From Camarhynchus parvulus (taxonomy: Eukaryota > Chordata > Aves > Passeriformes > Thraupidae): a stretch of 64,000 nucleotides of DNA. The notes beneath the pieces were generated by a model. That model was not told the DNA's origin, did not search any database, and saw nothing but the letters and a program-made list of their open reading frames with translations. The stretch spans positions 8,804,001 through 8,868,000 of the forward strand of contig NC_044585.1 of assembly GCF_901933205.1 (NCBI RefSeq). Direction: 5' to 3'. A program made the translations under genes and the position numbers. Below, one piece after another: positions 1 through 11,740 of the stretch (positions within the stretch are counted from its first letter, which is position 1; each line of letters begins with the position of its first letter).

Positions 1-3000
1 GAGCTTTTTAGATAATTTAAAATATAAAAATTATACATATCACACTTACAGTATCTTTTTTGAAAATTTATAAGTAATTTTTTAAAAAGGTGTCTTAACT
101 ATGGACTTGCCACCCAAGACATCATCAAATTAAATAAATTATTTGCATTATGTAGCATTAAATAAGAGGAATTGCATACAAACCAACAAGCTCTGAGACG
201 TAACACTGGTGTTTTGATAAAACATTTACTTTTGTACCACATTGTTTTCTTTAGTCCTCTTGGAGCAGAATGTGGATTTGCTGTTGTCTCTTCTCATTCG
301 TACTGGAACTCACTGGGAATCTGTTCCCTATGGTTGCTCTGACACATCTTTCAGTGTGTATGGGCACTTCTTGTATTTGATGGATGTTCTGTAGAGAGGA
401 CTAAATTCAACAAGCTTGATCAGTGGAGACAAAAGTTCTTGTAAGAGAAGTTTTGCTGTATATTCAAGTCCCTGTTTGCTTTGGGGGCAGTTGGGAGTTA
501 ATTTCATCTTGAAAAAGACCAAGGAAGGTTGTGTGTGTTTTAACACTCCACTTGCAGGGCCTGCAGGGTTGAATCCTGACACCTTCTCCCAGAGGAGACG
601 TTTTCACCAGTGAAGGAAATTTGTTGCTGAGTCTGATCTGAAGCAGATATTGTGGAAGCTTCTGTCTGACATGACACTAAGTGCTGCTTTCTGCTGTCTT
701 GTGCTGGCTTGGAGAAGCACTGTTAAGAAGCTCATGCCATCTTTATGAGAAATATATGAGCTTCTAACTCAGACTTTCTCACTAAATCCTCCTCTGCACT
801 TCATTAGAACCTTATTTGTTCTGCTGCACTGAGAAACTTCTGCTTTAGCATTGGTTTAGTACATGCAAGCACCTTCTGTAGCAAAATATTAGGCAGCCCA
901 AAAATGTGCATTACCATCACCTTCCACTGTGTTAACAGGAGAGCAGCAGTGGTGAGCAGTGGAAAGTGGGGATGACTTTCTAATGAGTACTTTTTGTGAG
1001 TTGGTACCATAATCATAATCTTTTTTTTTTTGTGGTTTGAGTGCCAGAGTGACTCAGTTTTACTGTTTCAGGGTTTTTGCTTTTAGCTCATGATGTTTTA
1101 CTGCCTTACGTAGTTCTCATGATAGCAGGAATTAAACAGGAACATATTCCACAAATTACCATCATAGTTTCCTTTTTTCTTTTTCATGAGATTGTTTAGC
1201 GTCACAGGATATTAGAGGCAGAAACCACTTCACTTGAAATGAGAGGATGTGTCCTCATGGATTCTCCTTGTTGTTACAGACTCACAGTGTGATCCTGGAA
1301 GGATCATTACCAGCTTTGTGTGTGCATTTGTTTGTGCATAATAAACTGCCAGAAAAGACAGCTGTGGTTGGACTTGTCTCACTGGTGCTCCTCGAGGTTG
1401 TGCTGGGTGTTTCGTGCCCTTGCAGAGGCCCCAGTGCTGAGGGTTCAGTAGCTCTTGGTGGTCCTGGGCTTGCAGCTCCAGCAAAGTCCCTGTGGTCAGG
1501 CAGAGGGGTGGGTGAGGTGCCACTGATGCCCCTGAGCTCTCCAGGGGCAGCTGTGCCTTCACACTGGCTGTGCTTTCCTACCAGGCCAGCCTCACAGATG
1601 AAAGGAAAAGAGGTTCAGTCTACTGCAGGACAAGAAACAGTACATTTACTGACACATAGGAGATTTGGATATTAGGAAAAATATTTAAATAATGAAAATT
1701 TTGAAGCAGTATAAGGAGATTGTCTGAGTAAAGCATAGAATCTCCTTCAAGAGAAAAGTTTAGAAAAAGTTTGGACCAACACACAAACACTGTCAGAAAA
1801 GAATGGATATAATAAGAAAAGCAAGAAATCAGTAGTTTCTAACTTGATGCTTTTCTATTGTTGTTATTTGACTTAGGGAAGAAGGGAAAAAAAAGTCTAT
1901 AGACCAATTGATCCTTGTGACAGGATGTCAGTTTGCAGCTTGCTTCCCTTTCCACCTTTAAAAATATTCCCCAGCTGGCTCTGGTAATGTATTTAAGCCC
2001 TGTGGTTGTTGTGTTGTGGTAACAATATGTGATATTGTTAAACTTTTTCAATTTGCAGGACTGAAACTAGATGACACCAATCGTAATTATAGTAGTCTGA
2101 ACCTTTAATGAATATTTTCAAATACTTCGTATGTTACCATATGTATTGTGTTGCCTGTTGCCAGATACTGTTGCTGCACAAGTCCCAACTGCCTTGTGAT
2201 GAGAGTTGGACTAAGATGTTCTGCTGAGTTCTTGAGTGTCCTTGGGAGGGAGTAGGGTTTGCATGACAGAAACAGTCACTGACTGCAAAGGAGTTGTTGA
2301 GGAAAATGTGCAATGTAGAAAGTTAAGTAAGGAGAAAAAGTGTACCACAGTCAATGGAACTAGGATTTTCTACAGCTCACTTTAAATAATGTCTTATAAA
2401 TAGAAGCCTTAAATATTTTTCTTTGTTATTTTGTATTACCTGGAGTTGTCAGTGTGGGAGGGTAGCTCTGCCAAGAATGACTGTTCTGTTGTTAAAATAA
2501 ATTGTATGTCCCACTTACTTCTGTGAGTGTATGTGGTTCTAAAAACTCCTCCTTCCCTTCCTAAATGTGAACAATTTGCAGCTGCATGTTGTTGGGTTTA
2601 GAGGTTTGTGAGCAGAGGTTGCAGGGCAGGTTCTTTGGTTTGGAGAGATTTTACACATTTTTCCATTGTCTGTGTATGCCTGTGCTTCTCTGTGATATCA
2701 AACTTCAGATGTACCAACATCAACTTAATATTCAGAGCTGCCACCTGTTCTCTACATGGCAACTCTGCTTAGTGGTGTAGAATCCAGTAGCATGGCTGAG
2801 GAGAAGAGCACTTCTGTGTGTGGAGTGCAGCATATGTAAACAGACTGCAGCTGCTCTTGTGTCTAGAAGACATCATTCATATGGAATGATATGTTTTGCA
2901 AGACTCTTTCTGTTACTCCTGTACCCTCAAAAAGAGATGCAATAGATAAACAATTTACTTTTTTAAGAATCTGGTTCTGAATTCATCATTTGTTCTGCAG

Positions 3001-3111
3001 TGATGCTGGTGGCTTTAATTTTTGCTGTACAGTTTCTAATAGTTTAATCTCTTTTTTGAGTAGCATTTCTTAACACTAACATACAATTTCTCCCTTTTCC
3101 CCCCCTGTCAG
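1..3111 (+). other. TTC28: Intron of TTC28 (3' part), upstream of the first exon in the window
   Basis: AT-rich non-coding DNA with no ORF of convincing composition and no repeat family I can name. It ends in a good polypyrimidine tract (about 3090-3106) followed by CAG at 3109-3111, the acceptor of the exon at 3112. Exon 1, which in mammals encodes a proline-rich N-terminus, is not in the window and must lie upstream. Confidence 0.8.
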
Positions 3112-3390
3112 CTTTCTTTCTGTGGATCAAAATCCTTGAGAAGAAAAAGTCCTGACAGTCCCATGTTGAGCAAAGCTGAGTTTGTGGAGAAGGTTCGGCA
3201 GAGCAACCAGGCTTGCCATGAGGGCGATTTCCACACGGCCATCGTGCTCTACAACGAGGCCCTGGGCGTGGACCCCCAGAACTGCATCCTCTACAGCAAC
3301 CGTTCTGCAGCCTACATGAAAATCCACCAGTATGACAAGGCCCTGGATGACGCCATCAAGGCACGACTCCTCAATCCCAAATGGCCAAAG
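3112..3390 (+). CDS. TTC28: TTC28 coding exon (probably exon 2): TPR units 1-2
   Basis: Internal coding exon of 279 nt (93 codons, phase 0 at both ends). TTC28 is a very large TPR protein with a C-terminal CHAT-type domain, reported to associate with Aurora B and the midzone/midbody in dividing cells (established for the mammalian protein). The sequence reads KAEFVEKVRQSNQACHEGDF and continues through two TPR helix pairs, roughly codons 23-57 and 58-93. The second contains YSNRSAAYMKI and ends NPKWPK. From memory it is near-identical to human TTC28 from the VLSKAEF stretch onward; the 12-15 codons before that (LSFCGSKSLRRKSPDSP) are diverged, as is usual next to exon 1. The acceptor is CTGTCAG/CTTT and the donor AAG/GTAAGG. 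The exon ends exactly between TPR2 and TPR3. An in-frame ATG exists at 3163, but the acceptor and the open frame upstream of it argue for an internal exon. Confidence 0.96.
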
Positions 3391-3973
3391 GTAAGGAACT
3401 ATATTTGTCTTCTGTGTATTATTGTTCTTCTGGGGAAGGAGGAACTCCTGTGGGGTTGTTGGTCACATATAGTCACATAGCAACTTCACCTTGAACTTAA
3501 ATTTCTGCTTTCATGCACTGCCAAATAGGGAAGGCTCTCCATTCATTTGCTTGAGCACAAGAGAATAAGGCAACATGGACACATGCTACCTCAGTTTGTC
3601 TTCCAAGAGTTATATGCCTTAGCAGGATAATTAGATAGTAATGGCTTAAATCTAAATCACAATTTAAGCAACATTTTGGATAAAGATTAGTATCTAGTAT
3701 ATGTATATTAATATATGTAGCACCCAGTGTAAAAGAGTGCGTGTATTTCTGTACTAAAGTCTGGTTTTGCTAAAAGCTCCAGGTAATAATGTTGGGGAAG
3801 ATGAAACAGGAAAGCCTTGTAAATATGATTGCCTGGCAACAGATTTTGAGACTATGGAAACTATAAGTGAGATTGAAATGAAAGCAAGCTTTGAGATACC
3901 TTAATTACTAAACAACTGGAAAACAGTGGTATGGCCAGCTGAAGGTAATGCCCTTTTGATGAGACAATACCCT
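3391..3973 (+). other. TTC28: Start of the 55-kb TTC28 intron
   Basis: Intron sequence between the donor at 3391 and the first LTR. The exon reading frame stays open to 3480 and then stops, so read-through would add about 30 residues of no recognisable character. Nothing else is seen. Confidence 0.75.
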
Positions 3974-4375
3974 TGTGGTGGTGTTCACAGGGTCCCAGGA
4001 CGAGGGAAGAGAAGAGAATCTTGACTCCATGTTTTGGAAGGCTGATTTATTATTTTATGATATATATTGTATTAAAAGAAAATGATATACGAAAACTATA
4101 CTAAAAGAATAGAAGCAAGGATTTCATCAGAAGGCTAGTGGGGAGTAGGAATGGAATGGAATGATGATAAAATCTTGTGACTGACCAGAGAGTCTGAGAC
4201 AGCTGGACTGTGATTGGCCATTAATTAAAAACAACCACATAAGACCAATCAAAGATGCACCTGTTGCATTCCACAGCAGCAGATAATCATTGTTTTTCTT
4301 TTCCTTTGAGGCTTCTCAGCTTCTCAGGCGAAAAAATCCAGGCAAAAGGATTTTTCATAAGATATGTCTGTGACA
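3974..4375. mobile_element. Solo LTR of an endogenous retrovirus (copy 1 of a family seen twice)
   Basis: A 402-bp block beginning TGTGGTG and ending GTGACA, so with TG...CA ends. It is flanked by TACCCT (3968-3973) and TGCCCT (4376-4381), a 6-bp target duplication with one mismatch. It aligns along its length with 55887-56323. Shared landmarks are GG(T)C..CCAGGAC near the left end, an A/T-rich centre with ACTATACTAA, an ATTGG box and a CCAAT box about 30 bp apart, and a right end with GAGGCTTCTCAGCTT and an AAAATCC...GGATTTT stem. No internal retroviral gene remains. The family name and orientation are uncertain; a 6-bp duplication is typical of class II (ERVK-like) integrases. Confidence 0.82.
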
Positions 4376-4439
4376 TGCCCTCTGCTTGCAGGCAGGTCCA
4401 AGGGTCAGAGTAGACCCTACTAGCTCGGCAGAAGGGGTC

Positions 4440-4813
4440 CAAAGAGGAGTTTTTAGGGTTTAAAATGTAACACAGTATGGTAATATAATGATTCTTATAG
4501 GCTGTAAGGAAATGCTGTAGGATTTGTATCTTGGACTAGATTGGTTAGTGAGAATGAGAATATTCAACACAGAAGAAGATTTATCGTATTGTAACGGGAA
4601 CCACGCTCTCTCTCATCCTCTTTACCACCCTCTTGCCTTCTCTCTCTTTCCCACTCTCTTTACTTCTCTCAGGCCTGCTCTGAGCTGTGCCTGGCAGCTC
4701 CCAGCAGGGCCCTGCACCCAGGACCTTTGCAATAAACCCCAAGTTCCTGACCTGGCTTCAGAGATCTCTCATCTCTGTCTGTCCTGACCATCCTACCCAC
4801 CATTGGTCCTACA
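4440..4813 (+). mobile_element. Second type of ERV LTR, degraded, with poly(A) signal
   Basis: This block lies just right of copy 1 and is unrelated to it. It reads GGGTTTAAAATGTAACACAG, then a long CT-rich stretch (about 4605-4675), then CCCAGCAGGGCCCTGCACCC. An AATAAA follows at 4731-4736, then a CT-rich tail ending near CCTACA (4813). The order of AT-rich U3-like part, CT-rich centre, AATAAA and short tail is that of an avian LTR in + orientation, and I recognise the sequence type from songbird genomes. The left boundary is not clear (it could start closer to 4382) and I find no target duplication. No coding region remains. Confidence 0.6.
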
Positions 4814-5634
4814 TAATAATACATTTTCTCTTTAAAAGTTGTTTGACTTGAATTACCTGTTTAGTATTAAGCAGTTTTCTGTGTAAGCATACTGTTCCCC
4901 AATGGGAGTATGCTACTATTTTACTGTTTTAACACAGCATGGTTCCTGGGTTGTGAAGACCAGACATCTGTTTTAATGTTTAATGTAGTCAGTATTCATC
5001 AGCATCCAGGAACATGTGGTTCCAAAACTTTGAGAGGTAGCATAGACATTCTTATTAGTACATTAGAAAGATAAGGTCTTTCAAAATGCTGTTCAGAGTG
5101 TTTGTTTGTAGTATATTTTGGACAAACATTTGAAGAAATATGTATCTTGGCATTCTCACTAAGACCTGACTATGTAAGGAAACATTTGTAAAGAGTAAAT
5201 GATGTTGGTTGCCTCTTCCTCCTGGGCGTGCTTCCCACCAGCTGCCATTGATTGCTCCAGTAGCTGCCTGGCCTTGGCTAGTCCAGGGCCAGCCCTTTGC
5301 ATGCTAATTGATTTTAACAGCATCTGCTCCAGATTCCATTTCTCTTGTCAATCCTTATGAGCCACTTCAGCTAAAGGTGCAGTTTAAGAGCAGACTCATC
5401 ACCCAGGTTCCTCTCCTCAGAAATTAGAGCAGGTGGCAAGCATTCTGGTCTGCACCAGCTGGGCTCCAAACTATTGAAGTTTTCTTCTCTTTCAAAGCAG
5501 ATCACTCTTAATTCTTGTATTTTCTTTTACAGTTCTTTATTAGCCTCTAGAAAAGCTTTTTCATATGTTTCCTTAAGACTTTATTAGTCCACACTAGAAG
5601 AGAGTCCTGCTTTGTCAGGGAGATGCTTTATCTT
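4814..5634. other. Intron, nothing recognised
   Basis: AT-rich intronic DNA. No convincing ORF, RNA gene or named repeat is seen. Confidence 0.6.
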
Positions 5635-5819
5635 CACAGATGGAGTGGTTCAGAATGGGCTCCCAGGGAGGTGGTTGAGTCACTGTCCCTGAAGGTTTTT
5701 TAAAAAAGCCTTGATGAGGCACCCAGTGCCATGGTTTGGCTGTAAGGTGATGCTAGGTCACAGGTTGGACTCCATGATTTCCAAAGTCTTTTCCAACCTA
5801 GTTTATTCTGTGATTCTGT
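5635..5819 (+). mobile_element. CR1 LINE, 3' end, sense to the gene
   Basis: Begins around GAGTGGTTCAGAATGGGCTC and runs through CCCAGGGAGGTGGTTGAGTC, GTGCCATGGTTTGG and GGTTGGACTCCATGATTTCC. It ends CTTTTCCAACCTAGTTTATT followed by CTGTGATTCTGT. This is the classic CR1 3' end, truncated at the 5' side as nearly all avian CR1 copies are. The terminal ATTCTGTG-type repeat marks the true 3' end near 5819. Confidence 0.92.
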
Positions 5820-8499
5820 TTTCCTCATTTTCAACATTTACAATTTCTAAAAGGTGTATTTGTATTCTTATTACGTATTTAATTCTAGTTTTAGCCAGAA
5901 CAAGGAAGGGTGTACTTTGGAGAATGAATTAACTAGTGTGGTATGTTTTGAACACAGGCATTTCAGGAATATCCACTAGCAGAAAATAGGCAGTGGTGTT
6001 CAGAAGCTGAGAGGAGGTACAGATGGTTGAGTGCCAGTTTGCAGAGTGTCCCTACACACTACAGGCGTGTTTATTTCCTTGTGTGAGTTTGTGGAACTTG
6101 TCAGAGACAAAAGGAGGGCTCTGTCTGAAGTTGAAAACTTGTGTATTTCATGTCAACCTTTATTTACCAATTTCTAATTTTTTTTTTAATGATAGAACAG
6201 AACTGGGAAGGTCAAAACTTCTGCATACAAAGTCTAAGCAAGTTTATTAATTAGCCAGAAGAGGGAGCTTAGTAGGGACAACTGGTATTTGGTTTGAAAG
6301 GCCTGAGTTTTAAATACAGAACCTGACTTCCTTTCCCTTAGGAAGTTGAAACATTAATTTGAATACAGGTTTTTTGAGTTTTGAACTACTAAATATAAAT
6401 TTCTATATTTCTTTTCCTCCTTTGGGTACAAACTACTTTTCTAGGTAGTTTGTTTATTATTACTTTTTTGCTCCTACTCCCCTTAATGCTTGTTAACATC
6501 AGTTCAATACAATCTGTGGCTGAAAGTCATGCTCTTAACATCCCCACCCCAAAATCTTACTTTAAAGCATTAAATAATGTTAGGTAATGAGCAGGTGTGT
6601 TTATACAAATGCATATGCTTATCTATACAGCTCAAGACATGAACAATGATAAAGTGATTGCAGAGAGAAACATCAGATCTCTTACAGACCACAAGAACTT
6701 GCTGTGTGTGGCTGAAACATGTTTATAACAACAGCACATAAACCTGTTCATAGGCTTTGTCTGAGAGGGCTGGCTTGTGTGTTCTGCTATTTGAAAAATA
6801 TTTTGTGTACATAGCACTGAGAAGTGCAAGGATAACAGAATATTTCAGGAATTAAACTGCATTTTGGAGATATCCAAGAGGCAAATCAGATCATGCTCAT
6901 TTTGTTCTTTGCTTTCCCACTGAACAGTTTTCTTTGTTTTGCTGTTGATTGTGCTGTAGAAAATTTTTATTCTATTTCTCTTCACAGCTGCACAGCCTTA
7001 GGCATGGTGCATGAAAATGGAGGGATAAATATTATGTGACTCTGATACCTGAATAGTCTCTCCTTAGTTCTTGCTGATTTTGAGATATTTTTAAATCCTC
7101 ACATTATAGGAAAAATGCTGTGGCTTAAATAGTTTAAATTTGGACCTAATTCTGTGCTAAAATGTAGATTTCACTTCCCGTTGAGTGCTGGCTCAGTGCT
7201 GTGACAGCTAACAAAAGGTACAAACAGCCTACTGCTACTGAACAATTAACTGGGTTTTGGCATTGATTTATTCTCTTAATCTCTCAACAGAAAAGTTGTT
7301 CATTAACAGGAGATGAAATGACTTTGTCAAACTTGAATACTTTTGGCTAATAGGAACATTCACAGCCTAAGACAAATGGAAGCAAGAATCACAAAGATGG
7401 ATGTTTTCAGCACTCTGAGGGGTACCTTGATTTTATTTGATTTCTTTGTCCTTTGTGAGTGGAAGGATGCTGACTGTACCATTAGTGACACTGTGCTGTT
7501 TGAAGCCCCAGGGACTGGTGCTTGAGGAGCAGAATTCCCTGAAAAGCACAGTGGGTTGCTGAATGAGAGGGGGCCAAGCTGGCAAGTTGAAGATCAGGGT
7601 TCAGTAATGATCTCTGATTATTGCAACTGTTCAAGCCACTAGGCAGGGAATAATGATATTTCTTAAAACAGGACCACCTTTTTGTATCAGCCTTTTTTAG
7701 AGCTGAAACACCTTCTAGAGAAAAGCTGAATAGTCTGGAGAATGTGGTTGATGCAAAAGGAATGCTCTGTGCATATGTAATTCAAAAGTAGCTAGGAAGA
7801 ATTACAGCACTTTTCATCAGGCACGACTTTCTCTTATGGTCTTTGTTTCTCCTAATTTAAAATCATTGTCTCAATTTAAAAATGTGGCTTAGCATCTCTA
7901 GTGGAGAAAAAATATGAAAGAACTGCAAGAAAGGGGAATTGTGAGCTATGAAGCCTTTGGGTGTTTGCAGTGCAAGAGGGGTTTAGGTGTTGTCATCTCA
8001 CTGTAGGGGAATTGGGCAGAAACCTTGCACTGGTATTTTTTAAGTGCCTCCAGCTGTCAGTCGTGTGACCAGGACTTTTACAAGAAGAAGGGACACTTGC
8101 ATGTCCACTTGCACTTCTCCTGACTGCCTGCCCATCTTTATAAACAAACCTTCCCATGCTCTAGCAATCCCTAACAACCTCAGAGTTTCTCAGTCAATGG
8201 TAAGCAGAGTGCCCACCCTTGGTTTCATGTAAAACTTCTGAGCAAAGAATGTGACTTGACCACATAACTTTTTTTTCATGAATAGACCTCTTGTTTTCAA
8301 TTTGATGAGCAAGGAACTTTCCAGTCCTGTCCTTCAGCTTACAGTCTGTCTTTAATTTGCAGAAAGTTGCATTCCAGTTTTTCAGACATACATAAAACCA
8401 TTTAAACTGACTTCACTCTGCTAGAACTTGTGTTACGTTATCATGAGATTTGTGCATTTCTTTCTGTCTTTTTGTGTTGCAAAACCACAGCAGAGCTGA
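5820..8499. other. Intron, nothing recognised
   Basis: AT-rich intronic DNA with scattered short T runs. No coding exon, RNA gene or nameable repeat is seen on either strand. Confidence 0.55.
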
Positions 8500-8660
8500 A
8501 GTTGGCTGGGACCCTTGGAGATGAATGCAGGGTCAGCTGGAGCAGGTTGTCCATGACATTGTCTGGTCAGGTTTTGAATATCTCCAAGGGTGGAGCCTCC
8601 ACAGCCTCTCTGTGCAACATGTTCCTGTGTTTGACCACCCTCACCTAAAAGTTTTCTGCA
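8500..8660 (-). mobile_element. CR1 LINE fragment, antisense
   Basis: Read on the + strand, the block contains AATATCTCCAAGGGTGGAGC, CTCCACAGCCTCTCTGTGCA and CATGTTCCTGTGTTTGACCA, followed by CCCTCACC. These match the reverse complement of the CR1 3' region that begins a few hundred bases before the tail. The characteristic tail is missing, so this is an internal remnant. The ends are approximate. Confidence 0.78.
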
Positions 8661-11286
8661 TCCTCCTCCCCTTTTTTCCCCCCATTTAGATATTTAAATA
8701 ATGAGCATCATGTAGTATTTTGACAGCTTTATGGAGTTAATGTTTTTCCCAACAGTCAGGTTCACTGGGGAATTATTCTCTGCACCAGAATGGTTGTGGC
8801 ATTGCTGGGGAAAAACTGCAGTGCAGATAAGTTGTGTAGGTTCTCCTTTCTCTAAATTCTTAAAATTACAGAGCAGTAGCAGTACAACATGAGAGTGAAG
8901 GACAGAGACCCAGTAGACTGATGGCACTATAGTTATGTCATCCTGAAAAAAAATATGTATTTTCACATGTAGTGGTTGTCTATCTTAGACAAGTACACAA
9001 GAAAAATGGCTCCTTTCTAAGAAATCAGCTTATTGCCTTAGAATTGGAAAAGCTTATAGAGGTACTTGAGCTCAGCATGCAACAAATCAACACAAATTTT
9101 CCAAGCACTTACTGTAGGGTTTCATTATTCCTTCCTTTGTTTTCTGGAACCCTTTTGTGTATGGAATAAATCAACTTAAAATTTTCTTTATGGAATTAAC
9201 TGCAATTATTCTTCTTAGTCTAAGTGCTATAATGTAAATTTCTTTCCTGGAAGGTGGTAGTTTTTTACCCCATAGTTCTTTTGCCACTGGAACTAGTTAT
9301 ATTGCTGTGCAGGAACGGTATAGTGGTTTTTATTCCTCATATATCTGAATATCTAAAGCACAAATGCAGAAGTAATTCTGAAATGCAGAAGTGAGGATTG
9401 ATCTGCAAGGGTGATATTTAAGAAAAATATCTTCTACCTGCTCAATGAGATTCAGGCACATTACCAGTGGATAGCATTTTGAGACATTTGGACTGCTTTC
9501 ATTTATTTACACAATGGGGTTTTGTACCCCATAGTTTCAGACTAGAACCTCAGTATGTGTTGTTATCTCTTTTTCTCACCTACCCAAACCTTGAGGAGTT
9601 AACTGCCAGATGATTTTTCTGCTCAGTTTTTGGTTCTTCAGTGGTTTGTTCCTTCAATTTTCTTATTCTTAAGAATGAGATACATATTCCTTGTTTTTAC
9701 TCAGCATACAAGTGTTGAGTTTTCTCATCTTGGAGATTAATTCCTTTGCTAATATGACCATAGTGGTGACTGATTGTGAAGTTGTGGAATTTTGGAAGGT
9801 TGGAGTGATGTGTGGAGAAATAAGTGAAGCACATGAGAGGGCGCTCTGTGCTCAGGCGTTCAGCAGGGCCTGGGATCTCATTTCAGCTCTGCAGAAATTC
9901 ACATTTTTTAGATACCTTTAAGTGGAATTTCATTAATTTCTTTCCACAGCTGGTGCTGTTCTTGCTGCCCAGTGTGTTTGTGTGACATTGGGCAGGAGTG
10001 GCTGGCAGGGCAGTGCTGGCAGATCTGGCTCCTGAGGCTGCAGTGTCACTGATGCTCAGCAGTGGAGGGAGAGCAGCTGTTCTGAGCTGTGCTTTCTGAA
10101 ATGCTTTGCTTTACACTCGTGTTATCTATACACATTTGGGTTTCTTTGCATTTTAGTTGTTTACTCTAATTTTGTTACCCTACTGTCTTTATGCCCCTTA
10201 TCCCCATCTATTTTTCCTTTCGCTACAATTACATTATTTGCTGCATTGATTAATCAAATCACCAACAACTGTGTCTCAGGTGTTTTTGGTTTTGTTCTGC
10301 AGCAAATAGTCCTGTTTTTCTTAGGGTTTGCCATCCTGGGTTTGTCCCAGCTCTCTGAATTTATGCTGTAGTTCTGGTTGGCCAAGGACTAGAATTTGAG
10401 AGTGCCCAAGATGTTGTGGATGATAAGGAGTGCATCAAACCCTCCTCTCCTTTGAGAGCTGCCCATTGGTGGCTGAGTGACAATAAAGAGCAGGAGGGGA
10501 TTTGAGTGGATGCAAGGATGCTGTACCTGGTTTCTCTGTGATAGGCAAGAATGCTCTTATAAACCTGCATTTCTTTGGGTACAGAGGCTGATACATCATG
10601 GCCTTTCTGGACATCACTGGATCCTCATCACAGAACTATAATCTCAACCAGTCTCTGAGGAAATTAAATTAAATTGAGAGTTTATGAGAGCAAATAGACA
10701 GGAGAAAACACTAAAAATGGAGAAAGCAGGAAATTGCCTTGACTAGCAAGTCAGTAGGAAGCACTCGAGGATACCATTTACACAGTGTGCTACACTGTGC
10801 CAAGGGCAAGAAAACCCAACCAATTAGCAGGGGCCTTGCTGAGAGCTCCCTGACAGCTGAAAATACATCCAGGGCTTAACATTCCATCTTCCTGGCCTTA
10901 TAGTGCCAGCAGGGGTTTGTTCAGGTCATTCCATCTCCCTCCCTGCAGCCCAGTGAGATGTGAAGTGGCTGTGATCATGTACAAGTAGGAGATGCAGCAC
11001 AGGGATAATTGCTGCATTAAGCACAGGCATTTTCTGAGACAAGAGCATGGTGACAGTTCAAACTAATGCAAGCAGGGAAGAGGTTTGTGGCAATTATTTT
11101 TATTTCTATAACCTGTTGTTCTCTGAGTCACTGCTCCATTTGTGTCTGAGGGCACTGAGGTCTGAACTGCTGCACAAAGCGGGTGACATTTCCCTTTTGC
11201 CACAAGCATCTTTGTACATGATTTCTCTTTTGCTCCAAAGAGGAAATTATAAAGCCCTTGTGTTATATGGAACAACAGAAATAATT

Positions 11287-11334
11287 GCTATTTATCAGCT
11301 ATTATCCACTGCTATTTATCAGCTATTATCCACT
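11287..11334. repeat. Perfect 24-bp tandem duplication
   Basis: The unit GCTATTTATCAGCTATTATC plus CACT occurs twice head to tail (11287-11310 and 11311-11334) with no mismatch, so the duplication is probably recent. Confidence 0.95.
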
Positions 11335-11697
11335 GCCAGAGAATTTGCCCCTGTAGTTGAAAAGAAAGGTTGAACAATATTGTTGTTTCTATCATATAGT
11401 GAATGGACACTCTAGTTTCAATCTTATTTTGTGGATTTATGTTAGTTTTGAACTCTTCCTTTCTTCCCTTCACTCAAGAATGTCAAGTTTCTGTCCTGGA
11501 AGTCAAATAAGTTAATTTCTCTAGAAGTTCTTAGAAGTCTATCATAGGCACAATTTTTTATGCTCTTCAGTGCAGTTATTTTTGTAATCTCTGATGACTT
11601 TACCAGAAGTTGGCAGTGGTATGCAAATTCCTGTACTGCTTTTTTTTTTTTCATTCTAAAACAGTTGAGGAACCAGCTCATGCAAAACAATATATGG

Positions 11698-11740
11698 ATA
11701 TATATATTCATATTATCATATGAATATTGATATATATATA
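11698..11740. repeat. AT-rich quasi-palindrome
   Basis: Runs of TA dinucleotides flank TATTCATAT and ATATGAATA in inverted order around a short TATC centre. It could form a cruciform or hairpin but is simple sequence by composition. No function is inferred. Confidence 0.6.
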
